The translations under genes and the position numbers were made by a program. Below are positions 49,760 through 62,500 of a stretch of 64,000 bases of DNA, piece after piece. The stretch comes from Oasisia sp. SBJ-2009 (Eukaryota; Annelida; Polychaeta; Sabellida; Siboglinidae). Each line of letters starts with the position of its first letter. The first letter of the stretch is position 1. Where the stretch lies: the NCBI GenBank assembly GCA_964017155.1, contig OZ024854.1, positions 47,319,923 through 47,383,922 on the forward strand. The letters are read 5' to 3'. The notes under the pieces are model-generated. The model was not told where the DNA came from, did no database searches, and saw only the letters and a program-made list of their open reading frames with translations.

Positions 49760-51349
49760 CGCGACACCGTGTCCAACAGATTCTGAGGGCCGGGGTACGT
49801 CCCTTCCTAGAACTTTTGAAATTTTGCCGCAATATGCCTTCGCTAGAGAGGCAGGCCTGAAGTTAATTCTGAACGTCACCTCGTAAACAATTAGTAGCTA
49901 CCCCCTCGTCTTTTTGTGTCAGGATTGTGATGACGACAGCGGGGTACAACGTGCTGAAGTTGAAGCTTCGTCTGAAACCTTAGCCTATAGGGCCTTAGGG
50001 GTAGGGCAAGGCCAGGGAGGTGCAGTGCAGTAAGAGGCTTATAAATACCCCTTCGACTAACCTCTCTGGGTCGACCGCCCTTGGACAGGACGGAAAGGTT
50101 GACATTCAAAAATAAATGACTACACTGCAAGTCCGAACTTTTGAGACTCGATCACGTAAAATCTCGAACCTAACTCCGATTTCCAAAAACAATTACTGTT
50201 TGAAACAAACTCAAAGACTGCAATATGCAATAATGTACGTTATACACCTTACGATTGTTGCCTAAATCGTTTGCGACCCGCGCCCTTATGAGAGGTAGTG
50301 GGAAATGGAAACTATTTATAAATCTTGGTCTAGCGATTATTTTGCAATGGCCGTTAAACCCCAAACACGCGGGCCCATCGCTACTGGATGCGGTTTTGAA
50401 ATTAGACTCTTCGTACGGTTTCAAAATATATTTCCCGTTACCGACACCCTCGAAAGCTCGCAAATACGATTTAGGTGAAAATCGTTAGTTTTATGTCGGG
50501 CGTAAGTGCTTGAATGAATGAGACTTGAATGAATGAGAATGAGAACACGTCTATATAGGTCATAGTGACATTCCCACATAATTATGGGACATCTAGGGAT
50601 GGCTTGATTCTTTTGCAGTCTCGATCATAAAATCAAGCGCAATCAGCGATGGTTTTAACGGATTACATCGCTCATATCTTCTTAGAAACCATTTTATTAG
50701 TCACGTATCACGTCAGTTATTGTGTTAGTGACGCACGCGACTGCTCTAATAATCATATAAGGACGCTACCGAATTACACTGAAAGCGGGGTTTATACCTT
50801 TTGATTCTGGTTTCATGCCGTGTCAGCCTCGTCAAAACACCTGTAAATGCGTGTCCAATTATAATTTAATATTATTGCGACTGCCATCAGCCCGCGCAAA
50901 AGGAGTTATCACCGTAACACCCAATGTACAAAGACGACACCACTGGACTTGGAATTGGGTTGTACAAAGACGTTAATTATCGATTCACGATTGCAGCAGT
51001 CCTTATAACTTAGATTTCAAAACCAGTAACGTTGGCGCTGAGTTTTTCAACCTATGCCAACCATCCTATGCCTAGCCGTGGTATGAATTGTTAAGCATGC
51101 TCTTTGGCAAAACCTCTTAACAATGCTACATTGTTATAGCACAATAAGAAACGTATTTGTGGATTTATAAGCGAAGTGTGTATACAGTAAGCTACTTTAT
51201 AACATAAAACCTATTGAACACTATATATTCTATTTTTGAATGTGATAGTAAGCCTTGAATACAACAATTTGATAGTAAGCCTTGAATATAACATATTCTA
51301 TAAACCCATAATTGCAAAGCATTATATAATACACCATTCCTATTGCAAA
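49760..51349. other. Intergenic stretch, no gene recognised
   Basis: Short overlapping open frames near 49890-50490 on both strands have no identifiable domains. A GAATGAGACTTGAATGAATG mini-repeat lies near 50510-50540. Nothing else can be supported. Confidence 0.5.
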
Positions 51350-51401
<52 letters not shown>

Positions 51402-51402
51402 C
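51350..51402. repeat. CGCA tetranucleotide microsatellite
   Basis: (CGCA)n of about 13 units, the same motif as the ACGC tract at 46677. Confidence 0.96.
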
Positions 51403-53221
51403 TGACATTTGTCTCTCTACCACAACAAACACAAACAAACAACGACGACAAAGTTGCCAGGTAACTACTTAATTTTAATAAGCTCAAGAAGTCTGTGACA
51501 CCTTGCCACCCACCCTCCTACCCTGCCCCACACCCCCTTAAAGGTCAAATTTGTCACCGCTTACATATATACGTGCACCGGACATTACTAATCTGAAACT
51601 GACGAAACATGCATGGAAATGCAAATGGTCAGTGAAGCGTGACCGGCCGGCCAATCCACAGCTAACAGCATCCATGCACTTAGTGCCATGACGCTCAGAT
51701 ATTGTTACCTTCAAAAATTACTTCTTAATACCTATGGTTAACACTGATTTTTGTTTTTCGTCAAGGCCATACATTGTAGCACTGCAAACAACCGTCGCTG
51801 TCTAATGAATAGTATGAACCATTACTGTAATATAGGACTCATACATCTGTACCAGCATATTATAATTAACAATGTTAGCATTGAAGCTTCAGTTCTTCCA
51901 CATTGTAACAACAACAACAACCATGTGGTATCGCAGGTCTCAATGCCATGCCAGCTTCATTAATTTCATAGACAATTACTAAATCAAAGCAAACACATTG
52001 CGCCACAAACAACAAATTTTCAAAAGAAGGTTGTGCCTTCAAGCTTAATGACTGCATACGTTATAAGATTAATTTGATTACGCCGTAGAATACTTTCTAG
52101 ATCCTAAAAATAACATGCACATACCTATATCTAAACAAAATTACAGCTGTGAAATAATGCAAAAATAAGATATAGAGGCAACATGATATTATCATAATAA
52201 ATCATGAACGTCATCATCTTTGTGTTCAAAAACAGTTTTGCCATGGCAAATACAGCAATAGTGGACAAGATAAACCACAAATCGCATAAACATTATTCTG
52301 ATATTTAGCTCTGCTTTACAGAAACATAAAGCACTATACAAATGAAAGAAATAGGAATAGAAACCAACACCTGACATGTAAATAAACGTTTCACTTGTTT
52401 GTTACTCATTATAATGATCGTGACAAGCCGTTTATTAATTGACATTAATTAATATTTTATATGCGACTAACTTGCTTTTTCTCATTAATCTGCGAGTTAC
52501 TGGCAACAATATTCACAACTGAGAACGAGTAGTCTCATTAATTTTAAACACCCGACAAAATGAACAAGCAACTTCCAAATGCACAGTACTGCAATAAACA
52601 GTGCATCAAATGAACTCTAGGTCCACAAGTATTCACATCAAAACAATCAAGACATTTTGTCAGTCATCATCATTAGGTAAACTTGTCATGGCCAATAAAA
52701 CTGCAACCGTTTGCAAGATGCCACTTCACGGTATTTGTTAAATCTTTGTGAACACCTGTGATACTTGAATACATATTTAGTCATCTCTAAATATGACATC
52801 ATAATGTTATTACATCAAACCTTCAAACACTCTTATCTAGTACTACACTGAAGAAAATCGCTGGTCTAATATGAGTTGCAACGAGCTTGCAGTGACAAAT
52901 ATGGCCTTCAAGTGGTATACCCCAACAAACCAAACACCGCTATCTTTCAACGAAACCCACCAGTGACAACAGAGTTCAAGTAGGAATTCGGTTTTCACCT
53001 TTTGCCCACCAACATTTCCCATACGGTTACGTTACGTTACACGTCATGTATGTTACATGGAAGCACTGGGTGACTATTTCGGCACAAGACATGACAACAA
53101 ATGTGTCCAACAAGCAGAGAACTTGTGACTCTTCTCTCCAGTCCGGGCAGTAGAAGAGTTCCGACTCAAGGGTGAGGGCAGTTTGTGTATGTCTGGGTGC
53201 GTGTGCGGCAAAGTCACACAG
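51403..53221 (-). other. 3' flank of the FAM120 gene, probably including its 3' UTR
   Basis: No protein-coding exon is recognised. On the minus strand, downstream of the stop codon at 53222, the first clear AATAAA signal I see is at 52431-52436 (TTTATT on plus). That would give a 3' UTR of about 0.8 kb. The true cleavage site cannot be decided from sequence alone. Confidence 0.4.
52431..52436 (-). promoter_or_regulatory. Candidate polyadenylation signal AATAAA for the FAM120 gene
   Basis: AATAAA on the minus strand, about 790 bp downstream of the stop codon. It is a simple hexamer match and a downstream GT-rich element was not established. Confidence 0.35.
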
Positions 53222-53585
53222 TTATGACGTTAACCCTTCAGCCACCACTGTCTCGGCAGCCTGGATCGCTGTCTCCCCATCACTATCTGATTCAACCTTC
53301 ACGGTCACCACAGTTTTACATTCCGACAGTTCGCATGGAAACGGGTCATCGCCGTTCATTCCGTTTACCGATGGTTCTGCATCACACTCTGTCTTAATCC
53401 CCGCCTTAATCTCCATCTGAGTTTCTGCCTTAATCTCCGTCTTTATCTGAACGGTCTCTTCTTCGGCGGCGTCTTCGTAGATATCCGTGTCACTTTGACC
53501 CTGCTCAGCGTCACTGCTCGGGTCCGCATCAGTGGCAGTGATCTCGGCCTTCATCAGTTCGCTGATGGCGAGCACTGTGCTGCCA
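53222..53585 (-). CDS. FAM120A: FAM120 last exon, C-terminal acidic tail
   Basis: Acceptor TTTCTCACTCAG/TGGC. GA + T gives D, then GSTVLAISELMKAEITATDA and a strongly acidic serine-rich tail with repeats of the type IKTEIKAETQMEIKAGIKTE, ending VAEGLTS and TAA at 53222-53224. The TEIKAE-like repeats resemble sumoylation-type I/V-K-x-E sites (IKTE, IKAE, IKAG, VKVE), as far as short motifs can show. The tail is poorly conserved between animals. Confidence 0.85.
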
Positions 53586-56500
53586 CTGAGTGAGAAACAG
53601 ATGTTTAGGATTACACGAGTTGATGGCAAAACCAAACATTATTCATTCAAATTAAAAACAATCCTTCCATAAATAAACGTCAATTCACAAGCCATAAAGT
53701 TTGGATACGTGCTGGGTATGAAAACAGTTCACATCTACGCTAGTCGTTATAGATTTTTGTCTTGCCACAGTAACGATACCACACTGAATAATCTCTACTA
53801 GAGATGTTGTGCACAGGCATCTTTCTGTTGTTCAATAGTGGTTACAAGTATTTAGTTTTCCATCAAAAAACCTTGTTTTCACAAACTATATCTGCATTCA
53901 GTCAGACATTGAAACTGAAAATGTCTGTTTTTTGTTTCACCCGTGTGAGGCGCAACTGCTGAAGATGGTGTCACCTAAAACATCTGCTGCACTTATTATG
54001 GGTGTCTAGTGATGGTGTCACACCCCTTGGGGTGTTTATACTCACTCGGAAGGGTCCTCAACGGTGCAGCCACGACCCCGACCTCCACTGCCCGTCTTTG
54101 TGCGCTGCTCCAAGGTCACCTTCGTGATGTCACCCTGACCTTGAGCTCTGCCCTTGCTAGTCTTACTCTTCTTGCGCATGCCACGGTATCCGTTCCCGTA
54201 GAACTGGTTGGCCGAGACCTACGCAGTAGATGTCAGACACTATCACATGACTACCCACGCTTTGTCCCCATTCAGACATCATCCAGGGAAATATGTCTAG
54301 GAAAACATTCAGTAAATTTTTAAAGAAAGTTTGTGGCTTTAATTACCAGATTGTATACATTTAAAAATCTACACTCCTTCCAATATTTCAGACATACACC
54401 CACAAAAATCAATTCAAAGTGAAAACTTTTATAAACACCCTCTTATTGCAATTAATTAAAAGGTGTATCGTTTAAGACATTTGTAAGGAAGCATGTTGCT
54501 CAACAATGTCAAATCTTTGTAAAAAAAAAGGCAGAGGTTGGTGAGATCAAATTTTTGTAAGACAGATTCCAATTTAAATATGTAATTTAATTCATTTTTG
54601 CATCACAAACATGCTAATTAATTGTATAAAGTACAAATGTGTATGATCCGGTTTCTTCCACGAGTCCTGGAATGAAAAGGTTTCACTCCCACCTCTCTCC
54701 TACACCCTGCCCTGTCTATCCCACCCTACCTGTGTCGGGGGAGGGCCGTAACCTATGCCCCCAGGCCGCCGGTACCCTCCTCTCATTCCCTGACTAGACA
54801 ACATGGCAGAACGCCCTCCATTCCTGCAGCGGGAAAAAACATCATCAGTTGAAATGAAACATCATGTCAAATGTTAGTATTTCAGTTAATGTGAAGAAAA
54901 TATATTTACAGGTACCTGCTGTTTATATGTTGAAAATGTTGTATTTTGGAATCTGGATGAATAATGGGATATACGATTGTTTTATGCTGTTGTTGGAAAT
55001 AATTACATGCGAAACTAAACCACCAAACTGATTAAGTTGTAAGTAAATGTATGATAAACATTGATAGATTTTTAATCAACAATTATGTCCACCTCTAAAT
55101 AGCTTCTGTAGGATTACTGAACTTCTCCACTGAGCTTCTCCACTGAACTTCTTCACTGAACTTCTCCACTGAGCTTCTCCACTGCGATACAAGTCAATAC
55201 TAAAGCCACAACTGAATTGTGTACTTTATAATAATACCCATGGATCAAGTGCATCTTGGCTGTCATTGCCCTAAAGGTGGTAAAAATACAACTTACAAAG
55301 TTACAAGCATTCAGCGTACAACCCTAATTAGACACGTTATTGAGGGTGAAGAGAAACAAGATACGGCATACCTTCGTGGGCCGACAGACATGACATGGGG
55401 TGGGGGTGCCACGTGTGTACCCCGCCCTCCGGGGCGACAAGTGCCCTGGGTGTTTCCGCCCCAGTTACCCACTACAATGCCGGCGATCTGAAGCTGTCCT
55501 CCACGGGCGTCCATTGGCCCGTTACCTGTGACAAGCAACCAGGTGACAACGTGAGCACATCTAGTCACAGTTCAAGGTGTGTTGTACTCAACATGTACAC
55601 AGAGGCAACTCAGATGCTGAAATACAGATTCGAAAACTCGAAATGATATAAACTAAAACATTGTGAAGTAGGACAAAAGAAAATTGCACCATATTAAAAT
55701 TATACAGAGATATGGGACCAGATTAGCCAACTAAAAAATATTAATTAAAAAGGTGACATTCTGGGGGGAAAAAAGACCTTTCTGTTGGCCTTCAGGTGTG
55801 CAGAATACACCTGACTCAATAGTTCAGTGCACCAGGTGATGTTTGTTCTGTCGAGTCGACTTGTTTGACCTCTCCCCATTGCTAAACCTTTAGTGATCAT
55901 TCTGCTATTAAATTATAATGACGTCAATAACAATCTCAACATTACGTTTCTGTCACCAGATTGCAAGCCATGCATGCTTACCTTTCTTGAACATCATGGG
56001 GCACTTTCCGAGCAGGCCACGCCCTCGCCCACCCCCACGCCCGATGTTGGAGGGTAACGCCCCCGCCGGCCGTACGTTCATGTGTGACTGTGGGGGGTAC
56101 ATCTGGGGCATGAGGGGTAGGATGGGCTTGGCAAACACAACGTCCGGCTGCAACCCCTGCAGGATGGCGTGTCTCATTCGCTCGACCCGCATCACGCCCT
56201 CCACCTGCAACACGGGGGTTCACGTGATGGGGTGGCATACAATGGGGTAGCCGGCACTGACGTGTCACCCTTAATGGGGTGTCACGTGATGGGAACTTGC
56301 TTTTAGTGGGAAGTCACATAGTAACTGTTTTTTGTTGTTGGGGGTCACACCTTATACACACTGACGCCATACAGCTAGGGACAAACTTTGTGAGTTGTCA
56401 CATTGGCAGAGTAGTACACTTTATAGAACGTCACACCAATAGGACACATTCCTGGAATGTCACACTGAAAGGTCAAAATTCCTGGAATGTGACACTGATA

Positions 56501-59500
56501 GAGCAAATTTATTGGAATGTCATGAGAACACGGCACATTTCCTGGAGTGTCACACCAATTAGCTGGCACACTTCATGGAACATCATGTAGATCAGGGATA
56601 CACTTCACGAGCATCACTGTGAAATTTCATTTGAACAAACTCACCCTCCTGACATAATCTCATCAAGAAACCTCCCCCACATATTTTTTCATTTCTTGAA
56701 GTACTTACCTTTTTCATCACACGTAAAAATATGAACATTTCAAGATTTAAAACGTTAAACACTGCCATGGCATTCTAGATCAACGCACTACTATTTCTAC
56801 AATTGGTGGTCATCTATGTTTGACCTTTGACCTCACCTGTCCATCGCACAGGTCAATGACCGGTGCCCCGTTGTCTGCCTTCAACAGCTTCAGGTGGAAG
56901 AGTTTGCCGTCGAAGAAGAGCCAAGGACAGCACGCGCCCCACGGGATTGGAGCCCCACACGCGTCATTCGCAAACACGACATGCTCCACACCCTGCATGA
57001 AGAGGGCGGCCAGCTGCACCCCTCGCACGGTCAACATGGGCAGCTACAACACATGTCTGGGCGTGTAAACACAGTAACAGCACACACATTGTGTGAAACA
57101 TTTGTGGTGTAACTTGGCAGTTAACATGTTGTGTAAGATCGGTTCATTAAAGATCAAAAGTATGTTCATGTTACTGGCACAGAAAAGAATGTACATGTTC
57201 AAACCTATAATTATGTATCTGCTGACAATATAATATTAACTGTATTTCAAGACCATGAAACCCAGGACTAATGGTCATTTGAAATGTATGAAAACGTAAA
57301 GAAATAACATAAACATTAATCTAAATGATTTTTTTTATAAATAAAAAAATAACAATTTAGTTGAGAAGTTGCAAATAATAAGAAAATACTGAGAAATATC
57401 AGATCAGTACAGAGAATACAATGCTGCGTGACCAAACAGATGAGTTTTAAGCGTGTGTCTAACACTGAGTTTAAGTGTATACACCCCAGCAACTGTTAGC
57501 TCTGCCCATGCAGTGATTACCCTATTTTATGTTTTATTGCTGTCGTTTTAAATACTCTGAATGCCTTTTATGTTTTATGTCTCGTTGCTTTACACTTGTT
57601 TGTCGGAAAATGGCTGAGATGAACTAATGTTATCAAATTCTCATGTAAACCGACGTTAAATAAAGTTTCTTGTATCTTGTACATGTGTGACCTACTTTCA
57701 TCTCCTGCATCATCTCAACGTCGTGAAGTAGAGGGGAGACGGCAGCAGCAAGAAATGCTTCAAGTTCATGACGCCGCAACACACGCTGGCCCGGACACAC
57801 CAACATGTATCTACAACACAGCGACACGTATCTACAACACAGCGACACGTATCTACAACACAGCGACACGTATCTACAACACAGCGACACGTATCTACAA
57901 CACAGCGACACGTATCTACAACACAGCGACGCGTATCTACAATACAGCGACGCGTCTCTACAACACAGCGACGCGTATCTACAACACAGCGACGCGTATC
58001 TACAACACAGCGACGCGTATCTACAATACAGCGACGCGTCTCTACAACACAGCGACGCGTATCTACAACACAGCGACGCGTATCTACAACACAGCGACGC
58101 GTATCTACAACACAGCGACGCGTATCTACAACACAGTGACGCGTATCTACAACACAGTGACGCGTATCTACAACACAGTGACACGTATCTACAACACAGT
58201 GACACGTATCTACAACACAGTGACACGTATCTACAACACAGTGACACGTATCTACAACACAGTGACATGTATCTACAACACAGTGACATGTATCTACAAC
58301 ACAGTGACAACACGCAATATATCTACATGCTTAAAGCCAGGGTGCCAGCTCTCGTTTTATTTTTTCATTTAACATTACGTTCTTATGACTATATGTATGT
58401 TGAACGTCTACTGCCTGTCAATTTGTGTCTAATAACTTTATCAAGCTTGGAACAACGTTCGCAACTTGAAAGAGTCCACCCACAAGACGTTCAAAAGGTA
58501 AACAAAACATCCAGTTTCAAAACTAAATTGATTGGCAACAATGCCGAGACGAGCAGAGTAAACTACAACACCCTTTGATGTTTAACTTTCCCACATGCTA
58601 GTCAGCAGACAACGTTACATATTACTGCTGTTAATTCTGGACAGACGAGCTGGCACCCTCCCTTTTTAACTTCAGGGTTTTGCAGGACGATCTTCCAGCC
58701 GCGGTGAGCGAGACTAATGCAACCAATCGGCGGCACCCGAGAGGACTTACCTGAGGACACAGCACATGATGAGGAGGTGTTGTGGGACGTGTGACGTGTT
58801 CAGCAGCATGGGGACGTCACAGCCGAGACTAGTGAGCAGGGCGCGGAGACGCCTGTTTTTGTCCTCGACCGCGTCTCCGAGCCACAGTCGGTGTATCCCC
58901 GGCACCAGCCACTCGAGGGCCTCGGCGTCCACCATCTCAAAGTGAGGCTTGTGCGTGTCTCGGCCCCGCGGCAGGATCCACTCACGGACCTTCACCTCGG
59001 GCTTGGTCGGGTACTGACCGCTGGAGTTGTCTGGAGACACGACGGGCGAGAGCGTCATACTGGGTCTAGCTTAAAGGGAGGCTACTGAGATGTGATTCGT
59101 TAATTAATCACATTGGGTAGAGAGAAAATCGTTTAGATACGGGTGGTTTTAAATTACAAATAGCAACATGCAGAAAATCATGTTTGTTTTAAAATATTTC
59201 TTAGTATAGGAGAAGATCCAGTGAATGCCATAATGTCATTATATATGCACACTGTTACACAGGCAGGTCCAAGCTAAATAATTATGTGTAACTTGTGTCA
59301 AACACAAATACTTTTTTTCTACAAAAGCATAAATTCATGATAAAGATAAACAAGATAGAAAACATAGAGATAAGAAATACAATAAAAAGTAAACAAGGAC
59401 ACAAATAAAAACTGTCCCAAAATGGAGATAAGAAACACAACAATAAAAATATAAACACATTAAACAAGGATAAAAACTAAAACCACCAGAAAAGAACGCA

Positions 59501-62500
59501 GATAAAAACAAACACAACAAATCAACAACAAAGACTGCTGAGTGAGTACAAACTTTTGAGGTTCTTCCTCCAGCCAACCATCTGCTTGGTGAGGTCAAAG
59601 AGGATGCCGTAGATGCGTTGTCTGAGCGGGCGGAAGAGGTCCACTGCAAGGGGCAGCTCACGACTGCTGTCATCCTCCAACACCACACTCAGCTTGATCT
59701 CTCGCTGGAAAAGACAGGGTTAACTCATTAAAATGTAAAGGGTTAACTGGTTGAAAGTTAAGTTCTTGACAGTAATTTCTTACAAAGCGCGGACTCCAAT
59801 CTCAGGACTGCCCAGAGAGCTTTACACTTTACTCCCCGGCTGAGTTGTTCAATTGAACACCACCTTGACTTCCATGTGAAGAAATCAGTCACCCTGCAAG
59901 CAGGCCTTTATGCAGGATGAAATTATTGCCAGTCACACATGGTTTGGTGCAAACGTGGATGTTAACTGTTAAGCTAGTTTAGAAACTTTCAAATGTGCTG
60001 ATGACCTGAAATGGGCTACAAACACACATATGACTCCATTTACACTCACTTTCAAGGCATAACTAACAATATATAAGGTTTTGGAAGACCTTTTTTGCCC
60101 CTTCATTTTTTTTACTCGTCCACCCATATGACTACCCGTCCATATTCGTTTTTACCCGTCCATATTCGTTTTTACCCGTCCAAATGACGTATGGACAGGT
60201 CTCTACATAAAGTTACGACTGCAAGTAGTGCAAAGATCCACCATTGTCTATAGCGTGCCACTCATTAACACAGCTGAGTGAACTGTCCAATGTTTGACAC
60301 GGCACTACAGGGTTCAAACTTGGGTTCTCTTAGTCTTAGTTGAGAGTCCAGTGCTCTAGCCACTGAGCTATTAACCCTCTCATTAACCCTTCACATCGCA
60401 ACTGCATGCAATCAGCCAATCATCCCCAGTCACCCACATATATACTGCACTTGTGTGTACTCCCTCCCTCCCTCCCTCCCTCCCCCTCCCTCCCCCCCTC
60501 CCCCCCCCTCCCCCCTCCCTCCCTCCCCCCCCTCCCCCTCCCTCCCTCCCTCTCCCTCCCTCCCTCCCCCTCCCTCCCTCCCTCCCTCCCCCTCCCTCCC
60601 CCTCCCTCCCCCTCCCTCCCTCCCCCTCTCCCTCTCCCTCCCTCCCTCCCCCTCCCTCCCCCTCCCTCCCTCCCTCCCTCCCTCCCTCCCCCTCCCCCCC
60701 CCTCCCCCTCCCTCCCTCCCTCCCACCAATCTGCTACACACTTGTGTGCTATGTATAAGTGTGTAGCTCATTATGTCTGATGTACACCAGGTGTATTTGT
60801 TGTATGGTCTACACTAGCAGTTGTCTAGTCTGTATTGTCTGAAAACTTATCATACTAAATGTGCACAAGAACAAAATGAGTGCATTCTGTAAAAAAAAAC
60901 ATCATAGTGGTTAACAAAGATAATTATGAAGCAACAGTGTTTGATATAATTTGCATCTCCAGCCTAACCCGAGAAAAACCCTCTGTCATGAAGACTTCTG
61001 CACATCCCTATCACAACTGATTCTGGTTTACTGCATCTCTGGTCCATGAGATGGCAGTCACTATACAAGTTATTGTCACAATTATGACTATTACCAGCAA
61101 ACGTTGTACCCGTTAAAAAACTCATGGTGGTAATATTTTATAAGATTCGCAATTGTTAAAACAGTAATTAAGACAAGGTAACACCAACAAGTATTACACA
61201 AACTATAACATGTTACATATTGTTTGAGACAAAACCTATCTGACAAAACCGACACGTCAAGGAACTATTCACAATTACAAGTGGTTACTTGGCAAGCCAA
61301 TCAAAGGAATACCAGTCAATAACAAACGGTAAAGGTGGTTCGCTTACGTAAACTTCAACACAGCCTCACCTGAGACAAGAGCTGGTAGATCCAGGGTGAC
61401 ATTAACCCCTTCTGGTGTCGTTCACTTGCCACCCTCATTATTTCATGGGGTACTTTGGGAGGTTTCACACCATCAGGCCTGGCTGTCATTGAATTGGCCT
61501 GTTATACACGAAAAAGAAAATATATGAGGTAAATAATACTTTAAAATACCAAAACTATTATTCAAAACACAAAACATTTGAGAAATTCTAGATAAAAACC
61601 TATTTACCAATTACATTATTTAAAATATATCACAGGCCTAGCAATATGAACGCGTGTTATTAATGGTTACGACTATTAGCACACTTGTAGTAAAGATAGT
61701 TAGCAAAAATCAGTATATCTATGATAAACGTACCATTTATCAGATAGTACCATCTACTGGATCCATTGTTTTAAAGGGAATAACAAAATATAATGCTTGA
61801 ATTCGTATTTTATTACATCTATTATGTATTTCCATACCCACCAAGCAAAAAATAAATGAATTAGAAAGTGGACTTTTTCATTTCAAATATGCGTACTTAT
61901 AACTTAGTTATAATATACTTTGTTTCTATCCTAAAGAAAACATTTCTTGACCACCATTTTAACACAGTATACAGCGGAATGTCTGAATCCACCATAAAGG
62001 GTGTCCCAAAACAAATGTAACCCATGAAAATGCTTGTCATTTTGTCAATTTTAATGCTATTCTTTTTATTTTTCAGATATAGACAGCTGAGAAGTTAAGA
62101 AAACTAAAACCACAAACTACATGTTTCTAGCTCAATCCGTGTGGATTTCTCAGTCATTTATAGAATATGCTCCAAACGTCCACCGTTCTGCTGAAGGCAG
62201 ACTTGGATTCGGCGAGCAAAGTTATTGATAACTCTGATGCACTCCTCCTTTGGTATAGCGTTGATCTTCTGCGTTATTGCTTCCTTGAGCTCAAGGATGG
62301 TCTGAGGAGTGTTCCTGTACACAGTATCCTTTAGGACCCCCCACAGGTAGACATCTGGGGGGGGGTAAGATCCGGGAAATGGGGGGACCACTCCGGCTCG
62401 CGTTTTCGGCTGATGAGCCGGTTCGGAAACTTGTGATCCAGCCAGTCAAGAGTAATATTAGCTGTGTGGGGAGGTGCCCCATCCTGCTGGAACCATTGTA

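Noticed and set aside
55918..56250. Plus-strand 110-codon frame opposite FAM120 exon h
   Set aside because: It is antisense to a conserved exon with good splice sites and has no homology that I recognise.
57677..58578. Plus-strand open frames through the 21-bp repeat (NTATRIY, HSDTYLQ)
   Set aside because: They are opposite-strand shadows of the repeat. Only the minus frame joins a conserved exon in phase.
60406..60780. Proline/serine/leucine-rich open frames (LPPSLPPSP...)
   Set aside because: These are translations of the CCCT tract in all three frames.
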